Shown: piece by piece, positions 58,055 through 64,000 of the stretch
Numbering within the stretch: position 1 is the first letter of the stretch
How the letters are laid out: every line of letters starts with the position of its first letter
Assembly (NCBI RefSeq): GCF_905163445.1
Contig: NC_053184.1
Coordinates: 17,112,001 to 17,176,000, forward strand
Source of the DNA: Pararge aegeria
Lineage: Eukaryota > Arthropoda > Insecta > Lepidoptera > Nymphalidae
Reading direction: 5' to 3'
Length of the DNA: 64,000 nt
Made by a program: the position numbers and the translations under genes
The notes under the pieces: model-generated
Databases searched by the model: none
What the model was told of the DNA's origin: nothing
What the model saw: only the letters and a program-made list of their open reading frames with translations

Positions 58055-59213
58055 TAACTATAATATATATATATATAAATATATTACATATAAATACAAA
58101 TAAAATATATAACATAAATATCTATATAAATATATTACATATAACATCCCCAATTAGTATGAAATACATAAATAATTTAGATTAGAGATTGGTAACTTGT
58201 CATGGAAAAAAAATACTTTCACTCCCACATAGTGGTTCTATGTAAGCGTATGAGTGCGTTTTCATATTTTTCCAGTATACGACATACCTGTTCTCCACCT
58301 CGGATGGATATAAAGCTGAGTGAGCAAAACGCTGGGCCAGGGCTTGCCGAGTCACACAAGGCTATGAGGGGCCTCTTCGATGCGAAGCAGTCGCCGTGCT
58401 GCGGAGTGGGCAGTATACGGAGCACCCTCACAGTGCCTTGTCGCCACGACAACACCTCCTGGGCCTCGCCAGTGGGCGGTATCAGCCACACTTGCACGCC
58501 GGAGCCGTAGCCCAGGATCAGGAGCAGCGGGGGTACGTCATTGTCAATGTCTCCTTCAGGTGTAGGTTCGTTTATGTCGGCTGTTTCGAACCTGTATGTA
58601 TAGCATACTAGAGTTGGACGCATTTATTACGATAGTATTTTTGCTTAGAAATAAAAAATATAATAAAAAGCAACTAAATTGCGACTAAAAGGATGCGAAT
58701 AGGATATAGAAATAAACTATAGTCTTACATATTTACCTACTATATATATATATATATGTAACTAAAGATTAAAGACAAACATACCAGCTTTAGCATCTGT
58801 ACTCCGTACTAACATTATGAATGCAAAACTGTGTATGATTGTTTGTTCATTTGTTTATTTGTTTAGATCAACCACAGCAGTAACCTTGATTAAATTTTGG
58901 GTAGAGATAACTTGTATCCTGTAGGATACTACGGTATAGCTCAGGAAAACTAACAGTCGACAGGGAGTTTCAAAAAAAAAAACAAAAAAATTGCTGATGA
59001 AGTCTAGAACAGCTAGTGTATAATATTAGTATGTATAGTGACATACCTCGCCCACTGTATAACGTCCTTAGGATCAACAGTGGATGAAGAAGAGAGTGTG
59101 ACGTCGTTGATGAAGCCAGACACCGCGTCGATGATGCTGCGGTCGCTGGGTGGCTGCGACGGTACCGTGAGCGGCCCACCCGAGCGCGCGTGCCTCGGCG
59201 ACTCCGCCGACAT
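41244..59213 (-). CDS. BCAS3: BCAS3 / Rudhira homolog, long isoform with giant C-terminal exon
   Basis: Beta-propeller protein tied to the cytoskeleton, cell migration and phagophore PI3P binding (family knowledge). Coding exons, 5' to 3': 59213-59047, 58591-58288, 57335-57077, 55061-54877, 53426-53178, 52198-52001, 50798-50657, 48991-48821, 47635-47484, 45829-45699, 45221-45085, 44552-44424, 43699-41244. All phases agree: 1560 codons with TAA. Start MSAESPRHAR matches the vertebrate N-terminus. Landmarks: GYGSGVQVWLIPPTGEAQE (exon 3), VKSIKFKNP (4), TSYTATVLHAAKSL (5), MLLVTADRRGHDFHVF (6), STLRGTTHVF and PRVVNRLSRF (7), and the BCAS3 domain THAGPHRRLWMGPQF (11). The last exon, after acceptor TTGGTATAG, adds residues 742-1559: Lys/Glu/Asp/Ser-rich, disordered-looking, ending SRRKKK. 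Exon 12 uses an unusual GTCAGT donor. The first 741 residues are near certain; the tail join is strong but inferred. Confidence 0.88.
44626..44868 (+). mobile_element. SINE family A, copy 5, in BCAS3 intron 12
   Basis: Plus orientation: CCAAGGCCGTGGGTTTGATT, CCCACAACTGGACAATG, then GGCGAAGTGTGTATTGTCGT. The A-box part of the head is deleted. Confidence 0.8.
44880..45072. repeat. (GAT/GGT)n microsatellite in BCAS3 intron 12
   Basis: A pure (GAT)n core at about 44895-44945 grades into GATGGTGGT variants up to 12 bases from the exon 12 donor. The open frames across it (poly-Met or poly-Ile) are artefacts of the triplet repeat. Confidence 0.9.
45300..45345 (+). mobile_element. tRNA-like SINE A-box fragment
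   Basis: CCTCGTTGGTCTAGTGGGTA followed by GCATGCTAGG is the 5' end of a tRNA-derived SINE. It stops at the minisatellite that follows. Confidence 0.45.
45345..45550 (+). repeat. 18-bp minisatellite, about 11 copies
   Basis: Unit ATTGTCAATATTCAGACT, well preserved in the middle and decaying toward 45550 (ATTGTCGATATTCAAATT). It lies in BCAS3 intron 11. Because 18 is a multiple of 3, it produces a long but meaningless repetitive frame. Confidence 0.9.
46037..46190. mobile_element. Foldback MITE family M1, copy 1
   Basis: Ends CAGGGTGATTACGTA and TACGTAATCACCCTG with about 65-bp near-complete inverted arms (including GTAAATCTTGCAATCAC and GCTGTCAAACGTCACTTTT), so the whole 154 bp can fold on itself. 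It lies in BCAS3 intron 10. Confidence 0.85.
46363..46480 (+). repeat. LINE 3' end with (ATTC)n tail
   Basis: Forward copy of the end seen inverted at 10640 and 57787: TTTCTTTGGTGTACAATAAT and ATTCATTCATTCATTC. BCAS3 intron 10. Confidence 0.55.
46655..46880. mobile_element. MITE M4 fragment plus inverted SINE B end
   Basis: 46655-46775 has AAGTTTCACTAACTCTTAGG and AGGCGTTACTTGCTTAGGCA, as at 8265-8455 and 54500-54625. 46784-46880 has ACCCTTACCGGTTCACTACA and GGCACGGGTATCC, the reverse of the family B SINE 3' end. Confidence 0.55.
46910..47170. repeat. LINE 3'-end repeat (copy of 7240-7500)
   Basis: CACTTTTGAAACGACAAGAC, ACCACCGGTTCGGAGGGCAG and GCAAGAAACTCAGCAGATTG. BCAS3 intron 10. Confidence 0.6.
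48285..48790. repeat. Dispersed repeat R, copy 1, with internal tandem duplication
   Basis: CACCCTGTAAAAATATTAGA, TCAAAACATTCTAAGTGTTT and ATGACAACCCTATTGAAGAT recur at 59305-59640. Within this copy the segment 48350-48480 is repeated at 48515-48615 (again TCAAAACATTCTAAGTG, GACCGACACGTGCATAGTAC). It lies in BCAS3 intron 9. Confidence 0.65.
49004..49095 (-). mobile_element. SINE family B 3' end abutting BCAS3 exon 9
   Basis: On the minus strand: GAACCCTTCTCGTCCAGTGA, GGGCCGGTAATGGGTTATAA and (TGA)n, ending 12 bases before exon 9 begins (48991). The family match to 21268-21549 is clear. Confidence 0.7.
49186..49341. mobile_element. Foldback MITE family M1, copy 2
   Basis: CAGGGTG...ACCCTG ends and the GTGACGTTTGACAGC interior match copy 1 at 46037-46190. 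Length 156 bp, more diverged arms. BCAS3 intron 8. Confidence 0.75.
50294..50552. mobile_element. Small TIR element M3, copy 2
   Basis: GGCTAGCACGGGCA at the left and TGCCCATGCTAGCC at the right form the inverted ends. The interior matches 11562-11806 closely (CCACTTGTGCGCCAGTGCTC). BCAS3 intron 8. Confidence 0.75.
50831..50868. repeat. Perfect 38-bp palindrome in BCAS3 intron 7
   Basis: Both 19-base halves are exact reverse complements with no spacer, centred on GGTACC. The outer bases are GTAACTAATAATCGAC and its complement. On the gene's strand it lies 33-70 bases before exon 8, where the branch point is expected, and contains CTAATAA. Confidence 0.95.
51290..51480 (-). mobile_element. 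tRNA-derived SINE, family C, copy 2
   Basis: Reverse of 17639-17780: CTCTACGAGGCACGGGGATG, then TTGAACCTTGAAACTC and GCCGTAGTCGAGCATGGTAA. BCAS3 intron 7. Confidence 0.5.
51835..51935 (+). mobile_element. tRNA-like SINE head
   Basis: CCCTAGCTTAATTGGATTAA (A-box) and GCAGGTTCAAATCCTGTCGG (B-box and T-arm). The T-arm pairs but no acceptor stem closes, and an AT-rich tail follows. More likely a SINE than a tRNA gene. Confidence 0.4.
52265..52400. mobile_element. TIR element M5, partial copy 3
   Basis: AAAAACCACTCCACTTTAGT and AAAATAATGGCTGAATGAGG, in the same order as at 15922-16262 but with the middle deleted. BCAS3 intron 6. Confidence 0.55.
52447..52700 (-). mobile_element. tRNA-derived SINE, family A, copy 6
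   Basis: AGGACAATACACACATCGCC to GGGAATCGAACCCACGGC and GGTCGCTGCCCACTGC. Nearly complete; BCAS3 intron 6. Confidence 0.85.
53785..54095. repeat. Diverged tandem duplication, about 180-bp unit
   Basis: CACTGTCATTTCCGGAATCA, AAAGCGGCAT and GGACACCAAACACTAATTAT are followed by TACTGTCGTTTCCGGAGTCA, AAAGCGACAT and GGATACCAAAAACGAATTAT. BCAS3 intron 5. Confidence 0.7.
54211..54250. repeat. Hairpin with 10-bp GC-rich arms
   Basis: ATGGTGGCGC and GCGCCACCAT flank 20 bases that themselves contain GTTGGCGC. BCAS3 intron 5, probably an end of the neighbouring repeat. Confidence 0.75.
55174..55590. mobile_element. M2-like hairpin followed by large repeat, copy 2
   Basis: 55174-55240 is a short inverted repeat (TGCCTAGTGTGAGATTT with AAATCTCATACTAGGCA) related to family M2. 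55262-55590 repeats 31470-32170 without its GC-rich block. BCAS3 intron 4. Confidence 0.6.
56713..56946 (+). mobile_element. Non-autonomous Helitron-like element
   Basis: Starts TCTATATATATAAAAATGAA after an A and ends GTCTGCCGGGTCCGCTAG before a T. That gives the Helitron hallmarks: 5' TC, 3' CTRR (CTAG), insertion between A and T, and a GC hairpin (CCGGGCAG...CTGCCGG) just before the end. There is no Rep/helicase coding. BCAS3 intron 4. Confidence 0.7.
57430..57650 (-). mobile_element. tRNA-derived SINE, family A, copy 7
   Basis: CTCAAAGTAAGCGTGCTTAT to GGGAATCGAACCCATGGCC and CACTGCCCACTGCGCCAA. BCAS3 intron 3, about 95 bases before exon 4 on the gene's strand. Confidence 0.8.
57787..57970 (-). 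repeat. LINE 3' end with (TGAA)n tail
   Basis: GAATGAATGAATGAATACAC, TTTTATTGTACACCAAAGAA and then GCCTTATCGCTACATAGCGA, GGCAACC. BCAS3 intron 3. Confidence 0.6.
58020..58085. repeat. (AT)n microsatellite
   Basis: Long TATATA runs in BCAS3 intron 3. Confidence 0.85.
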
Positions 59214-59304
59214 GCTGATCGCGTGACACCAACTACCATGGCACATAATGACATTTACAACGTGTTACGGAATTACGAAAAACTGTTGAAGGATGCATAA
59301 GTAT

Positions 59305-59640
59305 ATCTCACCCTGTAAAGATATTAAATCAAAAGAAGCATGTTTATTTTTCCATACATAACTAACACAAAACATTCTAAGTGTTTACTTATGATAACCC
59401 TATTGCAGATAAAAGACCGACACGTGCATAGTACCTACACTACACGACGGGTACCGAATAAAGTGGAAGGAGTAACTTGGTTGAAGTTTTGCATGTAATG
59501 TTAGGGCTGTATCTGATTTCTTTCAGTTTAAAGTATGGCAATTGTTTACTCAAAAACTTTTAGCGTTTCGGTTTCACAGATAAGTCTCAGAGACAGATAA
59601 TAATGTACCTCTAAAACCTCTAAAGTTTTATTTCAGTTTT
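59305..59640. repeat. Dispersed repeat R, copy 2, beside BCAS3 exon 2
   Basis: CACCCTGTAAAGATATTAAA and ACAAAACATTCTAAGTGTTT match 48285-48790. The minus-strand acceptor CTTTACAG at 59313-59320, the best candidate for the 5' edge of BCAS3 exon 2, lies in this repeat. Confidence 0.6.
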
Positions 59641-59874
59641 CATTTACAGTGTTTACAATAGCTATGTACAAGGTTGCTATGCTATGCATACAGGTGATTT
59701 TTTGAACAATTAAAGTCTTAAAATTTACTATTGAAAATGGTAATTTCCTGTTGCTTTTTCATGCCTACTTAAAACTCTGTTATTGATAGAAAAACTTGGT
59801 TGCTCAAAATTAACCAAATTATCTATTAAAACACATATGGGTTATAGTTGAAAGCACAATTTCTTTTCTTTCTC

Positions 59875-59985
59875 AAACTATTTTGAAGTCCATCAATCTG
59901 TACTGTCTAAACTCCTTCTCATTGTGTGAGGAGACCCGTGAACTGTAGTGGGCTGGTAATGGCTTGATATGATAATGATGACCAT
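59875..59985 (+). mobile_element. SINE family B, 3' end
   Basis: CTCCTTCTCATTGTGTGAGG, AGTGGGCTGGTAATGGCTTG and ATATGATAATGATGA. BCAS3 intron 1. Confidence 0.6.
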
Positions 59986-60099
59986 GAACCCACATTAGGT
60001 TTGTGTGATGGGTCTATGCTCTAAAGACCTCTGATCTGTGGAAGAGGAGGCCTGTGCCCAGCAAGCCCAGCAGTGGTATGTTGATAGGCTTATGATGAT

Positions 60100-61150
60100 A
60101 TCCCAGTTTGGGGCAAACCACATACCCCCTTGTATGTGATATTTCACAGACATTAATTGAGGTTCAAAAGACATATACATATAACTTTGATTACTGATTA
60201 TAAGCTGTAACGCTCTAATAAATGTAACAAATAAGTTAACACAACATAACACTTACATATTAAAAAAAAAACTCTAAATAATAATTTAACACAAAAGACA
60301 GAAGGAGAATTCAATAAAATTTCTTTACATAAAACAAATTATCTTACAGCAAAGCAATGATATTATGTTAATTCAACTTCTTATTTCAGTATTAACTCAT
60401 ATCTGTATATAAGGTTAGTTAAGCAGAGGCTGGCCTCCTCGCAATAGCACAAATACTAACATTATAATTCAATTTGTTTTAAAAGCAACATTGACTCAAC
60501 TCTGATACTGGATGGATAAAACTTTACAGCTCTGAATTCAGCTTTACCTTTATTACTAATATCTGATCTATAACTTCAACTTCTAGTTACAGCATGTTAT
60601 TTAAGCCCATCAACCAGAATTAAAGCAGAATGGTGGGTCCATATTCCTTATGATAGGCTAATGCTTAGCAATACAACAAGATTTTACATTATGTCATTGT
60701 AAGCCACATTTATACCTTAGGTCAAGGTTATAATTTTAGTGAAATAATCATTTTAGATAACAAATAACAAATTTAAAGCCTCCTTGGTTATCATGAGAAT
60801 AACAATACAAATGTTAAAAAAATAAAACTTAAGGCACCAAGAGAATACAAATGTTAAAAAAAAAACTTAAGGAAAATTTAACATACCTACTTAGTAATCA
60901 TGTACAATCATTAGAATCAACAATCAAACTTGTATTTATTATTAAAACAGTTGTACAACCCTTGTATATTGGATAAATTTACATTTGATTCCAAATACAA
61001 ACGAAAACAAAACACTGTCAAATTGTGTGGGCGATTACATAATTACAGAAAATAAACAAGCTCAGTGTAACATTAGCCTAATGATAATTTTTCTATAGTG
61101 AAAGATGTTATTGTGAAACAGTTTGTGCTATTATTATTTTTAAGCACGTA
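60100..61150. other. BCAS3 intron 1, no recognisable gene
   Basis: AT-rich sequence with runs of A and a short local duplication of AGAATACAAATGTTAAAAAA (60792-60865). No coding frame. Confidence 0.5.
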
Positions 61151-61303
61151 CCTGTGGATTCAATGCACTGCATACAATCATTTATTTCTAAGGACCGAGG
61201 ACAAAGGAAATCGATGGTAGCTAATGCTCTTGACAAAACTATCGATCGCCTTTCGTTCGAAATTTAACTAGTAAAAATAGAATGAATACGAATGAAAACT
61301 TAC

Positions 61304-61400
61304 CTCGTATAAAAGTTTATGGATCATTTTAATTCCATTTCAATTAAAATAGTGCAATTGCGTCGTTTTTACTGGCAGTCGAAAACAATGACGTCACAAC
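61304..61400 (-). other. BCAS3: Candidate 5' non-coding exon of BCAS3
   Basis: A strong minus-strand donor GAG|GTAAGT at 61304/61303 follows AT-rich leader sequence with an ATG (MIHKLLYE) that would meet stops or go out of frame once spliced to exon 2, so it would act as an upstream ORF. The upper boundary is a guess. A second donor (CACAG|GTACGT, 61150) may bound another small leader exon, although its sequence resembles a transposon end. Confidence 0.4.
61389..61396. promoter_or_regulatory. CRE/ATF site 1 (TGACGTCA)
   Basis: Perfect eight-base palindrome bound by CREB/ATF-type bZIP proteins (family knowledge). It sits next to the BCAS3 leader exon, in the divergent intergenic region. Confidence 0.55.
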
Positions 61401-61624
61401 AATAGAAAAAAATATTACTGCACTCACTCGAACACACACATTAATTTAGGTACAAAATGCTTTATAAATTAATTTATTTTAAGCAATAATTTAAATTTTA
61501 ATTAAAATACAAACACTACAACATACAACAGATGTTTTGGACTTTTGTTTGAATGACACTCGCGTACAGTGGTCAATCCACTTATTTACTAGTGTGCGTG
61601 TACGTTTATAGACATCGAACCATA

Positions 61625-61632
61625 TGACGTCA
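61625..61632. promoter_or_regulatory. CRE/ATF site 2 (TGACGTCA)
   Basis: Second perfect copy, 236 bases from site 1 and about 240 bases before the sulfatase ATG. Confidence 0.55.
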
Positions 61633-61875
61633 AATGTGTGCGGAATTATTGACAGACTATAAATTACAAATACGTAACCAGTCTAAGTTTTAAAATTCTA
61701 ATTTAGGAACGAAAAAAAATTGTGGTTATTCTAAAGTAGTTAGGTGTAGAGTTAAAAATTAGTTACTAGAATTTATTATCTGTAGGTTGTACTTCTAATT
61801 GATGATTCCAAAGTTATCTGTGAAGCAACAGAGAAGTAGTTGAACATAGTTGCTTTTTTATTTCGAACGGTTAAT

Positions 61876-63353
61876 ATGTATTCGTTAAATATGAATTCCA
61901 CAATATTTTTCAATCTATTAATTTGGGTTGAAATAGTTCATTCAATTAAGCTGGCAAATGATTTAAAAAAGAGTAATGTATTGATTATTTTTGTTGACGA
62001 CATGCGACACCTGACGGAAAAGGAAGTGTACTTGCCAAATATTCAAAAATTAGCGGGAGAAAGTATTCAGTTTTCTAATGCTTTTGCGCAGGTAACTAAC
62101 AACTACTTTCTATTTTATTTTTCTACTAAACATTAATCAATTTTATAAAATATTTTTTCACAGCAGTCATTGTGCGCTCCAAGTAGAAATTCGATACTTA
62201 CGGGGCGACGACCCGATGCATTACACCTGTACGATTTCTACAGCTACTGGCGTGAATTTGTTGGTAACTTTTCCACGATGCCTCAACTATTCAAAGAGTT
62301 CGGATTTGATACTTATTCCGTTGGCAAAATATTTCATCCGGGGAAAAGTTCAAATTTTACGGACGACTATCCATATAGCTGGTCGGAAATTCCATACCAT
62401 CCTCCTACGGAAAGGTATAGAAATGCAGCAGTTTGTAAGGATAGAAAAACTAAAAAACTGCAAAAGAATCTCATTTGTCCCGTAACTGTCAAAACTCATC
62501 CTGGCAGGACTTTACCCGATATGGAAACCTTGAAACGTTCTATTGATATTTTAAGTCAAAGAAACAGAAGCAAGCCATTTCTTCTCGCAGTCGGATTTCA
62601 CAAGCCTCATATTCCGCTGAAATATCCTCACCAATATCTCAGTAAGTTGAAGAACTAAGCAGTATGAAAATAGATCTAGCGAACTGGCTGGCTTTTGAAT
62701 ATCGATGTATCAAATCATTACCTAATTTTTTCCATGACTATAGCCGAGAAATAAGAACATAACCTCATTCAGCCATTACTGCATGCAGTGTCCAAGAAAC
62801 GTTGCAAAAAAATGCCCTAAGCATAAAAAAATTAAAAAATTGCCTTAGCAAAAGTTGCCCTAAGAATAACCTTAATCGAATGCCCAGTGATTTCGAATAC
62901 TATATTTAATGTAAAAATACGAATGTTCCTTATATACCCTAATATATACCCTTGGGAATTCGATGTTTTTCCAGGATCAAAACTAGCCTATGCTACTCTC
63001 CGTCATTTCAACTTTATGCCAAAAATCAAGTCGATTGGTCGCTTTTCTTAGAAAAATAATAGTTACGCGGAACATTCCAGAAAGAGTTCCAATCAGTGAG
63101 GTGAACCCACCCAATAACCGGTACATGCCTAAAGGGATGCCCTCAGTAGCGTGGCATCCATGGTGCGACGTCCGCTATAGAGACGATATAAAAGCCCTAA
63201 ATATATCCTTCCCCATGGGCATAATGCCTACAAAATGGACGTTAAAAATCCGACAGAGTTACTACGCAGCGTCATTGTATGTGGATGACCTTATCGGGCA
63301 ACTGATGGGATATGTAGATAACAACACCATTATTGTCCTTACAAGCGATCACG
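61876..63353 (+). CDS. IDS: Iduronate 2-sulfatase-like gene, 5' part (gene runs past window)
   Basis: Lysosomal sulfatase that removes 2-O-sulfate from iduronate in heparan and dermatan sulfate (family knowledge). Exons 61876-62091, 62164-62641 and, less surely, 63063-63353. The ATG at 61876 gives a signal peptide (hydrophobic IFFNLLIWVEIV). Metal ligands are VDD (41-42). The catalytic Cys76 sits in CAPSRNSILTGRRPD, the formylglycine motif. SVGKIFHPG, GFHKPHIP and TSDHG are also kept, so the known active-site residues seen so far are intact. Two oddities: the GCYGD loop after VDD is shortened (VDDMRHLTEKEVYLPNI), and the join of exons 2 and 3 drops the usual KLYPL-type linker. An acceptor at ATAATAG gives a frame-correct join, but a missed small exon is possible. 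Exon 3 ends CACG|GTGAGT; no later exon is visible before 64000. The human enzyme is about 550 aa; about 328 are seen here. Confidence 0.82.
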
Positions 63354-63399
63354 GTGAGTACCTACTACCTATTCAGAAGCAGATGTTATTAGCATAAAA

Positions 63400-64000
63400 T
63401 ATTTGTAATATTAAAGCTTTGGCAGTCTACTCTGCTATAAATAGTACTCTAAATCATTTTGAGTGTTTAAGAATGTATCTAGTAAAGTCAAATTCATAAA
63501 TATTGCTTTGGTACGAGAAAATTAAATGAGGAGAAATTAACACACAACAAGCGAAAACCTTACAAGCGTTTATGGTGTTCGGTCTAAGTATAATTTAATA
63601 AAAGTTCTTATTATTTACGCTACTATAAACTACTACTCTTACAAAGACAGGTTTTTGATTAAATACTTACATAAGAGCTCTCCCCACTGAATGCTAAAAC
63701 AATCAAGCAAATTTGCCAAAAAACGACTAGATACTTTTAACCATTTTTTAAAATGATTAAATCGTTTATCATTTTTTTTCTTATGTAGAAAATTACATCA
63801 ACGAACAAAGCGCGCAAGAAAAGGCAAAGTAGGAACGATTTTACAGAAGTTAGCCGAGTGACACTCAGGCCCGTTTCCTGTCATTTGGATTTCTCCCGGC
63901 GAGCGGATTTGGTATCCGGTGTGGTCGCCCGACCCCGTATCCGATAATTTAATATACCTTTTTCCTACTTTCACACGGCCTGTACTAATGTGGGACGCAG
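63400..64000. other. Sulfatase intron, with an unassigned GC-rich repeat-like end
   Basis: AT-rich until about 63830. Then comes GC-richer sequence (TTTCTCCCGGCGAGCGGATT, GTGTGGTCGCCCGACCCCGT) that looks like part of a transposable element and not like a sulfatase exon. Cut by the window edge. Confidence 0.35.

Noticed and set aside
57048..58623. Plus-strand frames of 94, 102, 71 and 61 codons
   Set aside because: Antisense shadows of BCAS3 exons 3 and 4, whose minus-strand frames carry the conserved residues.
61153..61190. Possible 36-bp BCAS3 leader exon between TCCTTAG and GTACGT
   Set aside because: Its sequence (ATTGTATGCAGTGCATTG) matches blocks in the M5 transposon copies at 16.2 and 25.3 kb, so the splice-like ends may be coincidental; kept only as a remark.

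Overview
The window is AT-rich, intron-containing animal DNA, most likely from a lepidopteran. That rests on insect-type versions of TRAF6, BCAS3/Rudhira and iduronate 2-sulfatase, plus a dense load of lepidopteran-style repeats: a tRNA-derived SINE with a GGGAATCGAACCCACGG box, a SINE ending in GGGTTGATATGATGATGA, RTE-type LINE tails, foldback MITEs and a Helitron-like element. A butterfly is a guess from the repeat families. No prokaryotic features are present.

Layout. 1-2640: repeat fragments. 2640-2801 (-): first coding exon of a small secreted, DUF4789-like protein whose other exons are not visible. 2802-19800: gene-free, filled with SINE, LINE and MITE fragments and a 30-bp minisatellite. 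19836-25199 (+): complete seven-exon TRAF6 gene (417 aa: RING, TRAF zinc fingers, coiled coil, MATH). 25200-34250: 3' flank, a broken RLE-type non-LTR retrotransposon (27.1-28.3 kb) and long AT-rich sequence. 34251-59213 (-): BCAS3/Rudhira, twelve shared coding exons (exons 2-13) plus two phase-compatible alternative last exons. One is a small exon at 34.25-34.41 kb (793-aa product). The other is a 2.46-kb exon at 41.24-43.70 kb that adds about 817 charged, low-complexity residues (1559-aa product). Almost every BCAS3 intron carries mobile elements. 61876 to the right edge (+): 5' part of an iduronate 2-sulfatase-like gene, head-to-head with BCAS3 across a short intergenic region holding two perfect TGACGTCA (CRE/ATF) sites.

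Known roles. TRAF6 is an E3 ubiquitin ligase adaptor in Toll/IMD/JNK-type immune signalling. BCAS3 is a beta-propeller protein linked to the cytoskeleton and to phagophore PI3P binding. Iduronate 2-sulfatase is a lysosomal enzyme that degrades heparan and dermatan sulfate. The genes are neighbours, not an operon; only the BCAS3/sulfatase pair could share promoter sequence.

The most notable points are the giant BCAS3 tail exon and its alternative short last exon, two very long perfect inverted repeats placed next to splice sites (TRAF6 intron 6, BCAS3 intron 7), and SINEs that reach to within about 12-30 bp of splice acceptors in both genes. All exon joins were inferred by reading splice sites and codon phase by eye; no alignment or database search was run.
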